NCBI RefSeq assembly: GCF_011806565.1
Contig: NZ_JAATOP010000012.1
Coordinates: forward strand, 1-64,000
Direction of reading: 5' to 3'
Length of the DNA: 64,000 nt
Source: Marivivens donghaensis
Lineage (GTDB): Bacteria > Pseudomonadota > Alphaproteobacteria > Rhodobacterales > Rhodobacteraceae
Below are positions 7,236 through 15,657 of this stretch, piece by piece; position 1 is the stretch's first letter; each line of letters begins with the position of its first letter. A program made the position numbers and the translations under genes. The notes below the pieces were generated by a model. That model ran no database searches and was not told the origin of the DNA. It was given only the letters and a program-made list of their open reading frames with translations.

Positions 7236-8967
7236 AGCCGGAGCCTGAAAAGCGGTCCCATTTTTGTTCCGCTTCGACGATCCGCGAATGCATGACAGGG
7301 CTGTCGAGCCACGCCCACGCATAGCTCGGACCTTGGTCCTTCAGCCTGTCCTTGAGCGCCGCGTATACGCTGTCAAACCCGTCCATGCCTGAAAGATAAT
7401 GCGTTTCGTTTATCTCCAGATCGCGGCCGATGGACTTTTCGATGCAGGTCCAGAGCTCCGCCGCACCCTCGATAAATCGGTGGCGGAGGGCTTCCGGTAG
7501 CTCGGCATGAGCGCGCAGGATAACGTCTGCAAAGCGGCTGATCGTCGGGCCGAAATCACGCCAGCCTTCTTCGATCCCGCGGCGCAGGACGAGGCGGCAG
7601 ACCTCAAGTGCGCGGAACGCGGCGGTGCCGGTTTCGGGCGAGCGGTCCTGTTGCAGCAGGCCGTGCGTGTCGAGCGTCGCGATCTCGGTGCAATAGCGGC
7701 GGGCCAGCAGGTCGAACCACAAATCGCCGTGACCGCCGAGGTGCTCGGGGTGCCATAACCCGTTGGAATCAATGAAATCTCGGCGATAAAGGCGCGCGCG
7801 GCTTGTGGCCAGTTTCGTCGGCTCGCCGCGCGGCTGGTCGGGCTTTTTGCCCTTGATTTTCAACGAGATGCGCTTCGCGATCCGTTCGACCAGCGACGGC
7901 ATCAGCAATTCGCGGGGTAGGGCGTCGGCATAGGCGGAGCGGCCCTCGCAGATTTCGGCCGCGCTGAGGCGTGCGAGATTCAGGAGGGCGGCAAACAGAC
8001 CGTCATCGGGCAGGTCATCGGGCGACAACATTGCGATATAGCGCGCGTCCGAACGATGGCGGCCCGTGCCGAGTGCGGTGGCGAAGGTGTCGTTGCTGGC
8101 GGGGACAACGCTCAGGCCGCTAACGTCTAGCAAGTCCGACAGTTTTTCGGGATGATCGCTCACCACGATAACGTTGATATCGGTGTCTATGACGCGCTCT
8201 GCGATGGTGCGCAGGCGGGTGGCGGTCGCCTGACGCGCGGGCAGGATCACGTCGAGCCGATCCGCGCGGCCTGCTACATCGGCCTGCTTGCGCAGCGCGT
8301 GCTGGGGAAGTTGCGCGATGGGAACCCAAGCGGCCTTGCCGATGCTGTTGGCCAAAGCGGCGGGCAGGTCGGACCACGCCTCTCCGATGAGCCAGTCGGG
8401 CATGACGGGCGCGAGGGCGCGTAGAATACCGGCCTCGGCCTGAGGGGCGGTCATTTTGACAAGCGTCGGGTGTAGGCTTGCCAGCAGGCTCGCGGGCAGC
8501 GTCATGATCTGCGCGGGCTCGAAGTTTTCGTCGTCGATGTCGGAGGCTTCAAGGTATCCATCGTTGACCTTGTGCCGCCGAAACGCGGTCAGCGTTGTTC
8601 GGCTATCGGCGTTGGCAGAAGTCAGCTGCTCGCCCGTTTCACCATCCAAGCCCCTGACCGCAAACGGTTTTGCGATGATGTTCGTCAGCTTGTGGCGCGC
8701 AATATTCTTCAGCAGCGCCTGATAGGCGTCCGCATCGGGCTCGAAACACCAAACGGTCCACTGCGGATAACGCAGCGCAAACGGCACGGCGAACGCGCCA
8801 AAGCCCGCGCCGATGTCGACCGCCACGCCCTCTGGCGGCAAGGTTTGCGAGGTAAGGAAGCGTTCGTAAATCGCCTTCACCCGCCAACGGCTGTCGCCGA
8901 TCAGGTGAGCGGACGGGGGGACGTCCAGTTCGGGGCGGTAACCCGCAAAGGAAACGGTGACAGTCAT
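7216..8967 (-). CDS. FkbM-type methyltransferase fused to a C-terminal glycosyltransferase-like region
   Basis: The 583-residue protein starts with a SAM-binding fold: VAVDIGAGFGAFAVPFALRY (DIGAGFG at residues 51-57), then WCFEPDADAYQALLKNI, which is typical of FkbM methyltransferases of sugar O-methylation. FkbM proteins are usually about 250 residues. The extra C-terminal half contains INVIVVSDHPEKLSDLL and YIAMLSPDDLPDDGLFAAL, which resemble the GT-A nucleotide-binding strands of family 2 glycosyltransferases with the DxD replaced by SPDD. The start overlaps the stop of the upstream GT2 gene by four bases. A bifunctional glycan-modifying enzyme is plausible. The GT-like assignment is weak. 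Confidence 0.65.
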   Translation of the reverse strand: MTVTVSFAGYRPELDVPPSAHLIGDSRWRVKAIYERFLTSQTLPPEGVAVDIGAGFGAFAVPFALRYPQWTVWCFEPDADAYQALLKNIARHKLTNIIAKPFAVRGLDGETGEQLTSANADSRTTLTAFRRHKVNDGYLEASDIDDENFEPAQIMTLPASLLASLHPTLVKMTAPQAEAGILRALAPVMPDWLIGEAWSDLPAALANSIGKAAWVPIAQLPQHALRKQADVAGRADRLDVILPARQATATRLRTIAERVIDTDINVIVVSDHPEKLSDLLDVSGLSVVPASNDTFATALGTGRHRSDARYIAMLSPDDLPDDGLFAALLNLARLSAAEICEGRSAYADALPRELLMPSLVERIAKRISLKIKGKKPDQPRGEPTKLATSRARLYRRDFIDSNGLWHPEHLGGHGDLWFDLLARRYCTEIATLDTHGLLQQDRSPETGTAAFRALEVCRLVLRRGIEEGWRDFGPTISRFADVILRAHAELPEALRHRFIEGAAELWTCIEKSIGRDLEINETHYLSGMDGFDSVYAALKDRLKDQGPSYAWAWLDSPVMHSRIVEAEQKWDRFSGSGFRNPDH

Positions 8968-9950
8968 AGCAGCGCCGCCATATCGCGTGCGTAATTCACG
9001 CCCGGAACACGGACGCCAAGCGCCAGCAAGTCCTCGCGCTTGAATTCGCGATACGTTTTGTCGAGCAGTAGCGTCATGCTCGTCGCCGCCTCAAGGTACT
9101 GTTTTTTATAAGGATATCCGACGTTGTGCTCGCACCATTCAATCAGTTTCATGCACGAACTGAAGACCGCACTGCGATAGAGCGGGGCATCCATCCAGCG
9201 GACCCGCGCCGCGTGGTCAAGCGTCAGGCGGCTCACCGCGATCACGTCATAGCGGCGGAGACCGGCGGTTGAGGTGATCTGCGAGCGGGCATAGCGCTTG
9301 TAGTAGGTGAAGGCGGGGAAATCGCTGATAGCGATCTTCTCGGCGGCGGCGAGTACGAGCGTGTGGAAATACACGTCCTCGAAAAAATGAGTGTCCGGAA
9401 AACCGATCCCGAAAGAGCGCAACAGCTCGGTGCGGATCACCTTGTTTGCCGACTGCGGCTCGATCAATTGCGCGAGCGACCAAACCTCTTCGGCGTTGGC
9501 ATCACTGCGGTTGAAAACGCCGTTCTCGTTTTTTTCGAACAATTTGTCGAAATGCTGATCGTCAAAGAACGGATGCGGATTTCCGCGCTGACCTTGCAAA
9601 ACACCGCGGCAGAAAAGCACGTCCGGATTGTGCAATTGCAGCAATTCGACAATTGCAGCGAAAGACCAGTCGGGACGGCTGTCGTCGGCATCGAGAAACG
9701 TCACGTATTCGCCCTTCGCGTGCCGCAACGCAGTATTGCGGGCGGAGGACAGCCCGTCATTCGATTGCCAGATAATCCGCACGCGCGGATCGTCGATTTG
9801 CGAAAGAAGCTGTGTTGTTTCCGCATCCGACCCGTCATTCACGATCAAATATTCGAAATCGGTAAAGCTCTGCCCCAATACCGAATTGATTGCCGTAAAC
9901 AGCAATGGCCCGTCGTTATAGACGGTGGTGATGCAAGTCAGTTTCGGCAT
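8964..9950 (-). CDS. Glycosyltransferase family 2
   Basis: A GT2 enzyme of about 328 residues. MPKLTCITTVYNDGPLLFTA is followed by YLIVNDGSDAETTQLL (uracil/diphosphate-binding Asp), SSARNTALRHAKGEYVTFLD and then the DADD metal-binding motif. I placed the start at the ATG at 9950, where the first strand begins, with an AGGGAAG stretch upstream; an ATG at 9980 in the same frame would add ten residues. It is coupled to the FkbM gene by an ATGA overlap. It probably adds one sugar to the surface glycan. Specificity is unknown. Confidence 0.8.
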   Translation of the reverse strand: MPKLTCITTVYNDGPLLFTAINSVLGQSFTDFEYLIVNDGSDAETTQLLSQIDDPRVRIIWQSNDGLSSARNTALRHAKGEYVTFLDADDSRPDWSFAAIVELLQLHNPDVLFCRGVLQGQRGNPHPFFDDQHFDKLFEKNENGVFNRSDANAEEVWSLAQLIEPQSANKVIRTELLRSFGIGFPDTHFFEDVYFHTLVLAAAEKIAISDFPAFTYYKRYARSQITSTAGLRRYDVIAVSRLTLDHAARVRWMDAPLYRSAVFSSCMKLIEWCEHNVGYPYKKQYLEAATSMTLLLDKTYREFKREDLLALGVRVPGVNYARDMAALL

Positions 9951-10041
9951 TCGGTGCGCGGTCTTCCCTTCGCGTTTCATTCAACCACTTCGGACGGATG
10001 TCCGAAAGTAAATTCAACCTGAACGAATTTAATTGCGAAAG

Positions 10042-10629
10042 TTAAACGGCAAAGGAAACGAGGCTCGGCAGATCGGTCCGCAGACCATGCGCCGCGCCGA
10101 CGACAAAGAACTGGAGGTCGTCGATCTGGATGTGGAAATCGGCCTTCGGCATCCCGAACACAAGCGCCGCGTGACCCGGCTCGCCATAGGCCCGGTCACC
10201 GCCGAGGATCGTGTGCATCGCAACGTGCGTCGTAGTCTCCGGCGTCAGGCGGATCGCGTCCTTGAAGCGGGTGTCGCGCATCTCGCCGCGCACCATACGC
10301 AGGTGCGGCTGAAGCGTCGCGCCGGTTTTCGACGAGCCGCGCAACGACACGCCGAGCACATCGCCCTTGGCCAGTTGCGCGTGACCCAGTTCCAACCGCA
10401 GCACCACCCAACGCGGGCTGCCGGACACTTTCGCATTCAGCGATGCGATCTCGCCATGACCGGAATTGAACGACAAATCGACCGTGCCTTGCTGCGAGTC
10501 CAGATCGCAGAACAGGGGGCCATGCAAATTCGCATCGCCCGAGATTTTCCCGTCAAACGACACATCCCGCAAACCGCCGATACGCGCACTGGCGGAGGTC
10601 TGGATCGGGTGGAGAACAGCTGCGGTCAT
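10042..10629 (-). CDS. Hypothetical protein, predicted beta-rich
   Basis: A 195-residue protein that I do not recognise. It has no signal peptide, no membrane segment and no cysteine cluster. Alternating hydrophobic stretches such as SPRWVVLRLELGHAQLAKGD and ADFHIQIDDLQFFVVG suggest a beta-sandwich, perhaps carbohydrate-associated. It is co-directional with cydC (110 bases downstream of the cydC stop) and with the GT2 gene (about 60-90 bases upstream of the GT2 start), so it may be cotranscribed with the glycan genes. Confidence 0.6.
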   Translation of the reverse strand: MTAAVLHPIQTSASARIGGLRDVSFDGKISGDANLHGPLFCDLDSQQGTVDLSFNSGHGEIASLNAKVSGSPRWVVLRLELGHAQLAKGDVLGVSLRGSSKTGATLQPHLRMVRGEMRDTRFKDAIRLTPETTTHVAMHTILGGDRAYGEPGHAALVFGMPKADFHIQIDDLQFFVVGAAHGLRTDLPSLVSFAV

Positions 10630-10739
10630 CGGGGTATTCCTTATGCGTTTGCGCAGAAGCTAGCGGTTTGATGGGCCGAGTTCTAGGTTGTTATCTGCTC
10701 GCTCCAACCGAAAATGCCGGCGGCGAGAAGCAGCCCGCC

Positions 10740-12323
10740 TCAACGCAGCGAGATGATGCAGTCCGCGAAATCGGTCTCTACTTTGCGATGAGACGCGGTG
10801 ATGATGACTGCCTTCGGCAAAATTGCCCGAATATTGCTCAGAACTTTCAACGCTGTAGGCGTATCCAGCCCTTCTGTCGGCTCGTCGAGCAACAGGACCT
10901 GAGGATGCCGCAACAGAGCCCGCGCCAACGCGACGCGGCGCATTTGGCCACCCGACAAAGCCTCTCCGCCGATGCCGGTTTTCATGTCGAGCCCGCCACG
11001 GTCGGCGGTGACGGACGCGAGGTCCATCGCCTCCAGAACCGCGGTTAGATCGGCGTCTGAGGCATCGGGCGCGGCCAGCAGCAGGTTGTCCCTCAGCGTG
11101 CCGTCGATCAGCGCGGTGCGCTGCGGAACGAAGGTCACGATCTCGCGCAGGTCGTGTTCGGAGTAGGAGGCAACGGGCGCGCCGTTCACCATAATGTCGT
11201 CCGAAGGCAGCAGCCCCGCGATCTGCTGGAGGAGCGTCGATTTCCCCGCACCCGAGGGGCCGATGACAGCTGTCATCAAACCGGGTTTTGCCGAGAAAAG
11301 CGGCGTCTCGACCGATGGCGCGGATTGGGCGGGGAGGGGCTTCGCCTCCGGCTCCGGCGTTTGCAAGCGGGCGTCGATGCGGCGCGCGGCGAGGCGCATC
11401 CTGCCAAGCTCCGCCACCGTGCGGCGCAGCGGCGCGACGGTTTCGAACAGCGCGAGAGCGGCGAAAATGCCGAGCGCGGCGGTCGCGGTGGACATCTCTC
11501 CGGCGGCGAAAGTTGCGCCCGCCCAGATCGCTCCTGCCGTCACCAGCGCCGACAAAGCGGCCAATGCAAAGCCCGTCCGCCGCTCGATCCGGTCCAGTTT
11601 GCGGCGCGTTGCATGGCGGTCGCGGATCAGGCCGGACAGCGCTTCGGTCTGCGCTTTCATCTGGCCGTAGACCACCAGATCAATGCGCGCGCGGATCATG
11701 TCGACGATACCCGAACGGATCGCTTGGGCCTGCTCTTCCTCGCGGGCCGAATGCGCGGCTGCGACCCGCAACGCGATGGCCGAGATGACAGCCGCACCCA
11801 CCAGAAGCCCGCCCGCGACGATCAGCGCGACGGTGAAATTGACCAGCCCCCAGAGCGCAAAGAACGCGACGAGCAGCGCCAGCGTCCCCGCCCCGACAGG
11901 CAGTACGAGCCGCAGCGGAATGCCGTCCAGCGCCTCGACGTCCGAGGTCAGTTGGTTCAGCGCCTGCGCCCCGCGCAGCTTTTGTTGTTCGCGGAAGGGC
12001 GCGAGGATCAGACGCCCCAGCAGTTCGACCCGCAGCGTGGCGATCACGCGCAGCGTTGCATCATGGCTCGCCAGACGTTCGCCATACCGCGCCGCCGTGC
12101 GCCCCAGCGCCAGTATCCGCACACCCGCCGAGGGGCCGAAGACGTTGAATGCAATCCCGATGCCCGCCATGCCAGCCGCAGCGGCAGCGGTGATGAACCA
12201 GCCCGACAGGCTCAGAAGACCGATGCCAGCAAGCAGCACGGCCAGCGCCAGCACGGCCCCGACGATCATCGACCGGCGCTGACGTTTCATCATCAGGGCA
12301 AAGATGCGGAGGAGCGCGGTCAT
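10740..12323 (-). CDS. cydC: Cysteine/glutathione ABC exporter subunit, permease-ATPase
   Basis: A 527-residue half-transporter. The N-terminal region has about six membrane segments (for example IVGAVLALAVLLAGIGLLSL), and the C-terminal ATPase has Walker A GPSGAGKSTLL, signature LSGGQMRRVALARALL and Walker B VLLLDEPTEGLD. CydC pairs with CydD to export cysteine and glutathione to the periplasm, which is needed for cytochrome bd and c-type cytochrome maturation. The start at 12323 overlaps the cydD stop (ATGA); the frame is open far upstream, but that part is antisense-like and arginine-rich. No cydAB genes follow. Confidence 0.9.
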   Translation of the reverse strand: MTALLRIFALMMKRQRRSMIVGAVLALAVLLAGIGLLSLSGWFITAAAAAGMAGIGIAFNVFGPSAGVRILALGRTAARYGERLASHDATLRVIATLRVELLGRLILAPFREQQKLRGAQALNQLTSDVEALDGIPLRLVLPVGAGTLALLVAFFALWGLVNFTVALIVAGGLLVGAAVISAIALRVAAAHSAREEEQAQAIRSGIVDMIRARIDLVVYGQMKAQTEALSGLIRDRHATRRKLDRIERRTGFALAALSALVTAGAIWAGATFAAGEMSTATAALGIFAALALFETVAPLRRTVAELGRMRLAARRIDARLQTPEPEAKPLPAQSAPSVETPLFSAKPGLMTAVIGPSGAGKSTLLQQIAGLLPSDDIMVNGAPVASYSEHDLREIVTFVPQRTALIDGTLRDNLLLAAPDASDADLTAVLEAMDLASVTADRGGLDMKTGIGGEALSGGQMRRVALARALLRHPQVLLLDEPTEGLDTPTALKVLSNIRAILPKAVIITASHRKVETDFADCIISLR

Positions 12324-13975
12324 GCGGCCTCCAACCGGATCACGCGGTCCATGCGGGCCGCCAATGTTTCGTCGTGCGTCGCGATCAGCAGCGCCGTGCC
12401 GCGCGATTGCAGCGCCAGCAGGCCGTCGGTCACGATCTTCGCCGTTTCCGCATCGAGGTCGGCGGTCGGCTCGTCGGCGAGCAGCAGGGCAGGGCGTGCG
12501 TGGATGGCGCGGGCCAGCGTGATCCGCCGCGCCTCGCCGCCCGACAGGCCGCCGCCGGTTTCGCCCAGCACGGTCGCGTCGCCTTCGGGCAGGGCCGCGA
12601 CGACCTCCAGCACGCCCGCAGTGCGCAGCGCCTCTGTGATGTCGTCGTCCGAAAATGCCACGTTGCGGCGGAGCGTTTCGCCGAGGAAATGCGGGCGCTG
12701 GGGCATCCAGCCGAGCCGTTCGCGCCAAGCCTTCGCCGTGTCATCACCAAGCCGCAGCCCGTGCACCGTGATCCGCCCGTCCGACGGCTCCAAAAGGCCG
12801 GCAACAGCAGCGAGCAGCGTGGATTTCCCCACGCCCGACGGCCCGACGAGCGCCACCGATTGCCCCGCCGTCAGCCCGAAATCGGGGTAGGAAATGCGGG
12901 TTTCGCCGCGATTGATCGTGACGTTCGACAAAGCGAGGGACATGGCGCCAGCCAGCGGCGTGGAACCCTGACCGAGGATCGGCTGCACCTCTGCCGCGTC
13001 CCATTTCGCGAAATCCTTGGCCAATGCAGCGGCGGATGCGCGGTCGTGCCACGCAGCCGACATATCGCGGAGCGGTTGGTAGAATTCGGGCGCGAGGAGC
13101 AGCAGGAAGATGACCTCGAACGGGGTCACAGGATCGCCGGTGGCGCCGAAACTGATCTCTCCCAGCAGCGAAAATCCAAGGAACACAGCGATCGTCGCGA
13201 TGCCGATAGCGGAGAAAAGTTCAAGCAGCGTGGACGACAGGAACGCGATGCGCAGCACCGCCATTGTCCGCGTGCGCAGGCTGTCGGCGCGGGTGGCAAA
13301 GTCGGCCTGCATCCGCTCTCCGGCATTCAGAAGACGCATATCGAGCAGCGCGTTCAGGCGGTCGTAAAGCAGGTCGTTCATCGACGCGACTTCATCCAGC
13401 TGTTTTTCACTCGCGGACTGCGCCGCCTTGCCGACAAGCGCCATAAACACAGGGATCAGCGGACCGGTGATCAGGAAAATCAGACCGACGACCCAGCTGT
13501 AATAAAACGCGATCGCGAGGATCACGATCGGCACCACCATCGTGCGTGCACGGGCGGGAAAGAACCGCGTCAGATAGGGCTGGAGGATGTCCAGTTTCTC
13601 GCCCGAAAGCGCAGCAATACTGCCCGCAGCGCCGTAATCGAGGGTGATCGCCTGTGCCTCGCGGGTCACGAGCTTGGTGCGTAGATTGCGGGTCAGGCGG
13701 TCGGCGGCCTCGAACGCGCGGCCCTCTCCGACGTAGCTGAGGCCAGCGCGGATCAGGCCCAGAACGGCGAACAGAATAGCGGCGGTGAGGGGGGCGATGC
13801 CAGCGAGCTCGGCGTCCAGCAAACCAGCGATGGTCCGCGCGATGACATAGCCCTGCGCGATCCACAAAAGGTTGCCCACAACGGCCAATCCTGCCGCTTG
13901 TTTCAGCAGCGGCGCGACCGGCGCGACAAGCGTATCGAGGCTGGATTTCGGACGTCTGGCCATGCGCAGGGACAT
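12320..13975 (-). CDS. cydD: Cysteine/glutathione ABC exporter subunit, permease-ATPase
   Basis: About 551 residues from the ATG at 13975 (MSLRMARRPK; the ATG at 13963 is an alternative). The N-terminal TM domain includes VVGLIFLITGPLIPVFMALV, which is typical of CydD. The ATPase has Walker A GPSGVGKSTLL, signature LSGGEARRITLARAI and Walker B LLLADEPTADLD. It forms the heterodimer with CydC in the inner membrane and is translationally coupled to it. A divergent MBL-fold gene starts 134 bases away, with a palindrome between them (14067-14088). The canonical cydAB partner genes are missing from the window. Confidence 0.9.
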   Translation of the reverse strand: MSLRMARRPKSSLDTLVAPVAPLLKQAAGLAVVGNLLWIAQGYVIARTIAGLLDAELAGIAPLTAAILFAVLGLIRAGLSYVGEGRAFEAADRLTRNLRTKLVTREAQAITLDYGAAGSIAALSGEKLDILQPYLTRFFPARARTMVVPIVILAIAFYYSWVVGLIFLITGPLIPVFMALVGKAAQSASEKQLDEVASMNDLLYDRLNALLDMRLLNAGERMQADFATRADSLRTRTMAVLRIAFLSSTLLELFSAIGIATIAVFLGFSLLGEISFGATGDPVTPFEVIFLLLLAPEFYQPLRDMSAAWHDRASAAALAKDFAKWDAAEVQPILGQGSTPLAGAMSLALSNVTINRGETRISYPDFGLTAGQSVALVGPSGVGKSTLLAAVAGLLEPSDGRITVHGLRLGDDTAKAWRERLGWMPQRPHFLGETLRRNVAFSDDDITEALRTAGVLEVVAALPEGDATVLGETGGGLSGGEARRITLARAIHARPALLLADEPTADLDAETAKIVTDGLLALQSRGTALLIATHDETLAARMDRVIRLEAA

Positions 13976-14066
13976 ATCTAGGAAGTTGCACGTGAACAAC
14001 GGAATTTCGTGCAAATCCCGTGCGGCAAATGGGTCGCGGCCTTTCCAAACGGAGAACCCGACATAC

Positions 14067-14088
14067 ATTCACGTTCAAGCATGTGAAT
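14067..14088. promoter_or_regulatory. Imperfect 22-bp palindrome, possible SqrR/BigR-type operator
   Basis: ATTCAC at 14067-14072 and GTGAAT at 14083-14088 form an inverted repeat, and 8 of 11 positions of the two half-sites agree. The core GTTC-N8-GAAT is close to the ATTC-N8-GAAT form I recall for the persulfide-responsive ArsR-family repressor SqrR of Rhodobacter. It ends 21 bases before the ATG of the MBL-fold gene, where a repressor would block transcription. No ArsR gene is in the window. The assignment rests on motif memory and context. Confidence 0.4.
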
Positions 14089-14109
14089 TTTGAAATGTCA
14101 GGAGTGATT

Positions 14110-14982
14110 ATGACCAACCCGATCGTCCAACCATTTTGGGATAAACCGACCGGAAGCTGGCAGTATGTCTTCCACGACCCTGAAACGATGAAGGGCGCGA
14201 TTGTCGATCCGGTGCTGGATTTCGACCCGCTCGCCGCTGCGACGGGGTTCTCGAATGCGCACCGTATCCTCGAATATATTCGCGCCGAGCGGATCGAGGT
14301 GGAATGGATCCTCGACACGCACCCTCACGCCGACCACTTCTCTGCCGCGCCGTATCTGGCGGATATCCTGAACGCCCCGCGCGGGATCGGAGAGAAAGTG
14401 CGCAAAGTTCAAGCCCTCTGGAAAGAGATCTATCACCTCCCCGATTTCCCAACCGATGGCTCGCAGTGGGACCGTCTGTTTGCCGATGGCGACCAGTTTA
14501 TGGTGGGCAATCTGCCTGTGAAGGTCATGTTCTCGCCCGGTCACACGCTGGCCTCGGTCACCTACGTTTGCGGGAACGCGGCCTTTGTGCATGACACGTT
14601 GATGATGCCCGATGTCGGGTCGAGCCGCGCCGATTTCCCCGGTGGCAGCAGCGCCGCGCTTTACCACACCATCCAGCGCATCTTTGCTCTGCCTGAAAAC
14701 ACGCGGCTCTTCATCGGTCACGACTACGCACCCGATGGCCGCGAGGAGCAGTGCGAGGCGACGGTGGCGGAGCACAAGGCGCAGAACAAGCACTTCAAGG
14801 ACAACCCGTCCGAAGCGGAATACCGCGAGGTGCGCGACGCGCGCGACGCCACGCTAGGCCTGCCCGAACGGATGCTCGCCGCGCTCCAGATCAACATCCG
14901 AGGTGGCCGGCTGCCAGAGCCCGAGGCCGATGACCGTTCGTATCTGAAGATCCCGCTGAACTACTTTGAATCGCGCGCATAA
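14110..14982 (+). CDS. MBL-fold metallohydrolase, persulfide dioxygenase-like
   Basis: The 290-residue protein has the metallo-beta-lactamase motif THPHADH (HxHxDH) in WILDTHPHADHFSAAPYLAD. The remaining metal ligands lie in FSPGHTLASVTY, FVHDTLMMPDVGSSRADFPGG and FIGHDY. The spacing and the DxGxxRxDFPGG stretch resemble ETHE1/Blh-type sulfur (persulfide) dioxygenases. These oxidise glutathione persulfide in the cytoplasm with one Fe. The start at 14110 is preceded by GGAGTGATT. A possible sulfur-responsive operator lies just upstream. A glyoxalase II-type thioesterase is the main alternative. Confidence 0.75.
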   Translation: MTNPIVQPFWDKPTGSWQYVFHDPETMKGAIVDPVLDFDPLAAATGFSNAHRILEYIRAERIEVEWILDTHPHADHFSAAPYLADILNAPRGIGEKVRKVQALWKEIYHLPDFPTDGSQWDRLFADGDQFMVGNLPVKVMFSPGHTLASVTYVCGNAAFVHDTLMMPDVGSSRADFPGGSSAALYHTIQRIFALPENTRLFIGHDYAPDGREEQCEATVAEHKAQNKHFKDNPSEAEYREVRDARDATLGLPERMLAALQINIRGGRLPEPEADDRSYLKIPLNYFESRA

Positions 14983-15048
14983 CGCCGGTTGAAACTGCCG
15001 CCCGCTTCGATGAATGTCGCGCCATAGCGTCAGACCGGAGCGGGCCGC

Positions 15049-15657
15049 ATGTCCCTCCCCAAACATTTCGAAGAGCCCCGCCACGAGGCGATTGCCGAAC
15101 TGGTCGAGGCCGCGCCGCTTGCCGCGATTGTCGTGCAGACGGACGAGGGGCTGATCGCGAACCACATTCCGCTGCTCCGCGCGCCTGCGGGTCATTTCAT
15201 CGGACACGTCGCGCTGGCGAACGTCATGCACAAACTGGTCGGCGATCAGGAGGTTCTGGCGATTTTCAAGCGGAGCGACGCTTACGTTTCGCCGAACTAT
15301 TACCCCTCCAAGCACGAGCACCACAAACAGGTGCCGACGTGGAATTACGAGGTCGCGCACGTCTACGGCCGGATGGAATTCCAGCACGACACCCAGTCCA
15401 AACGCGCCGCCGTCGGTCTGCTCACCCGCCATCACGAGCGCAAGGTGAACGGCGATCAAGCGTGGAAAATGGCCGACGCGCCTGCCGACTATATGGAGCA
15501 GATGCTAGAAAATATCGTCGCGTTCCGCTTCGAGCCGACCCGCGTTCTTGCCAAGCGGAAACTGAACCAGAACAAGGACTTGCGCGACCGTGAAGGCGCG
15601 GCGGAGGGCCTCCGCGCCGCAGGGCACGACGATATCGCGGGTCGTATGCTCGATTAA
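15049..15657 (+). CDS. FMN-binding negative transcriptional regulator (PaiB family)
   Basis: A 202-residue PaiB-like protein with the split-barrel FMN-binding fold. EAIAELVEAAPLAAIVVQTD, LIANHIPLL and YVSPNYYPSKHEHHKQVPTW are family hallmarks, and the length matches the usual 200-210 residues. Bacillus PaiB affects sporulation and protease genes; in proteobacteria the role is unproven, and a flavin-dependent enzyme is equally possible. It lies 66 bases downstream of the MBL gene on the same strand. Its stop shares the tetranucleotide TTAA with the stop of the convergent HAD gene. Confidence 0.8.
   Translation: MSLPKHFEEPRHEAIAELVEAAPLAAIVVQTDEGLIANHIPLLRAPAGHFIGHVALANVMHKLVGDQEVLAIFKRSDAYVSPNYYPSKHEHHKQVPTWNYEVAHVYGRMEFQHDTQSKRAAVGLLTRHHERKVNGDQAWKMADAPADYMEQMLENIVAFRFEPTRVLAKRKLNQNKDLRDREGAAEGLRAAGHDDIAGRMLD

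Noticed and set aside
10680-10739. Open stretch directly after the cydC stop reading GGLLLAAGIFGWSEQ
   Set aside because: Hydrophobic and in frame with cydC, but only 18 codons, without a start and ending in TAG; probably chance.
11154-12890. A 578-codon open frame opposite cydDC
   Set aside because: Arginine-, serine- and glutamine-rich composition with no motif, and antisense to well-supported cydC and cydD.
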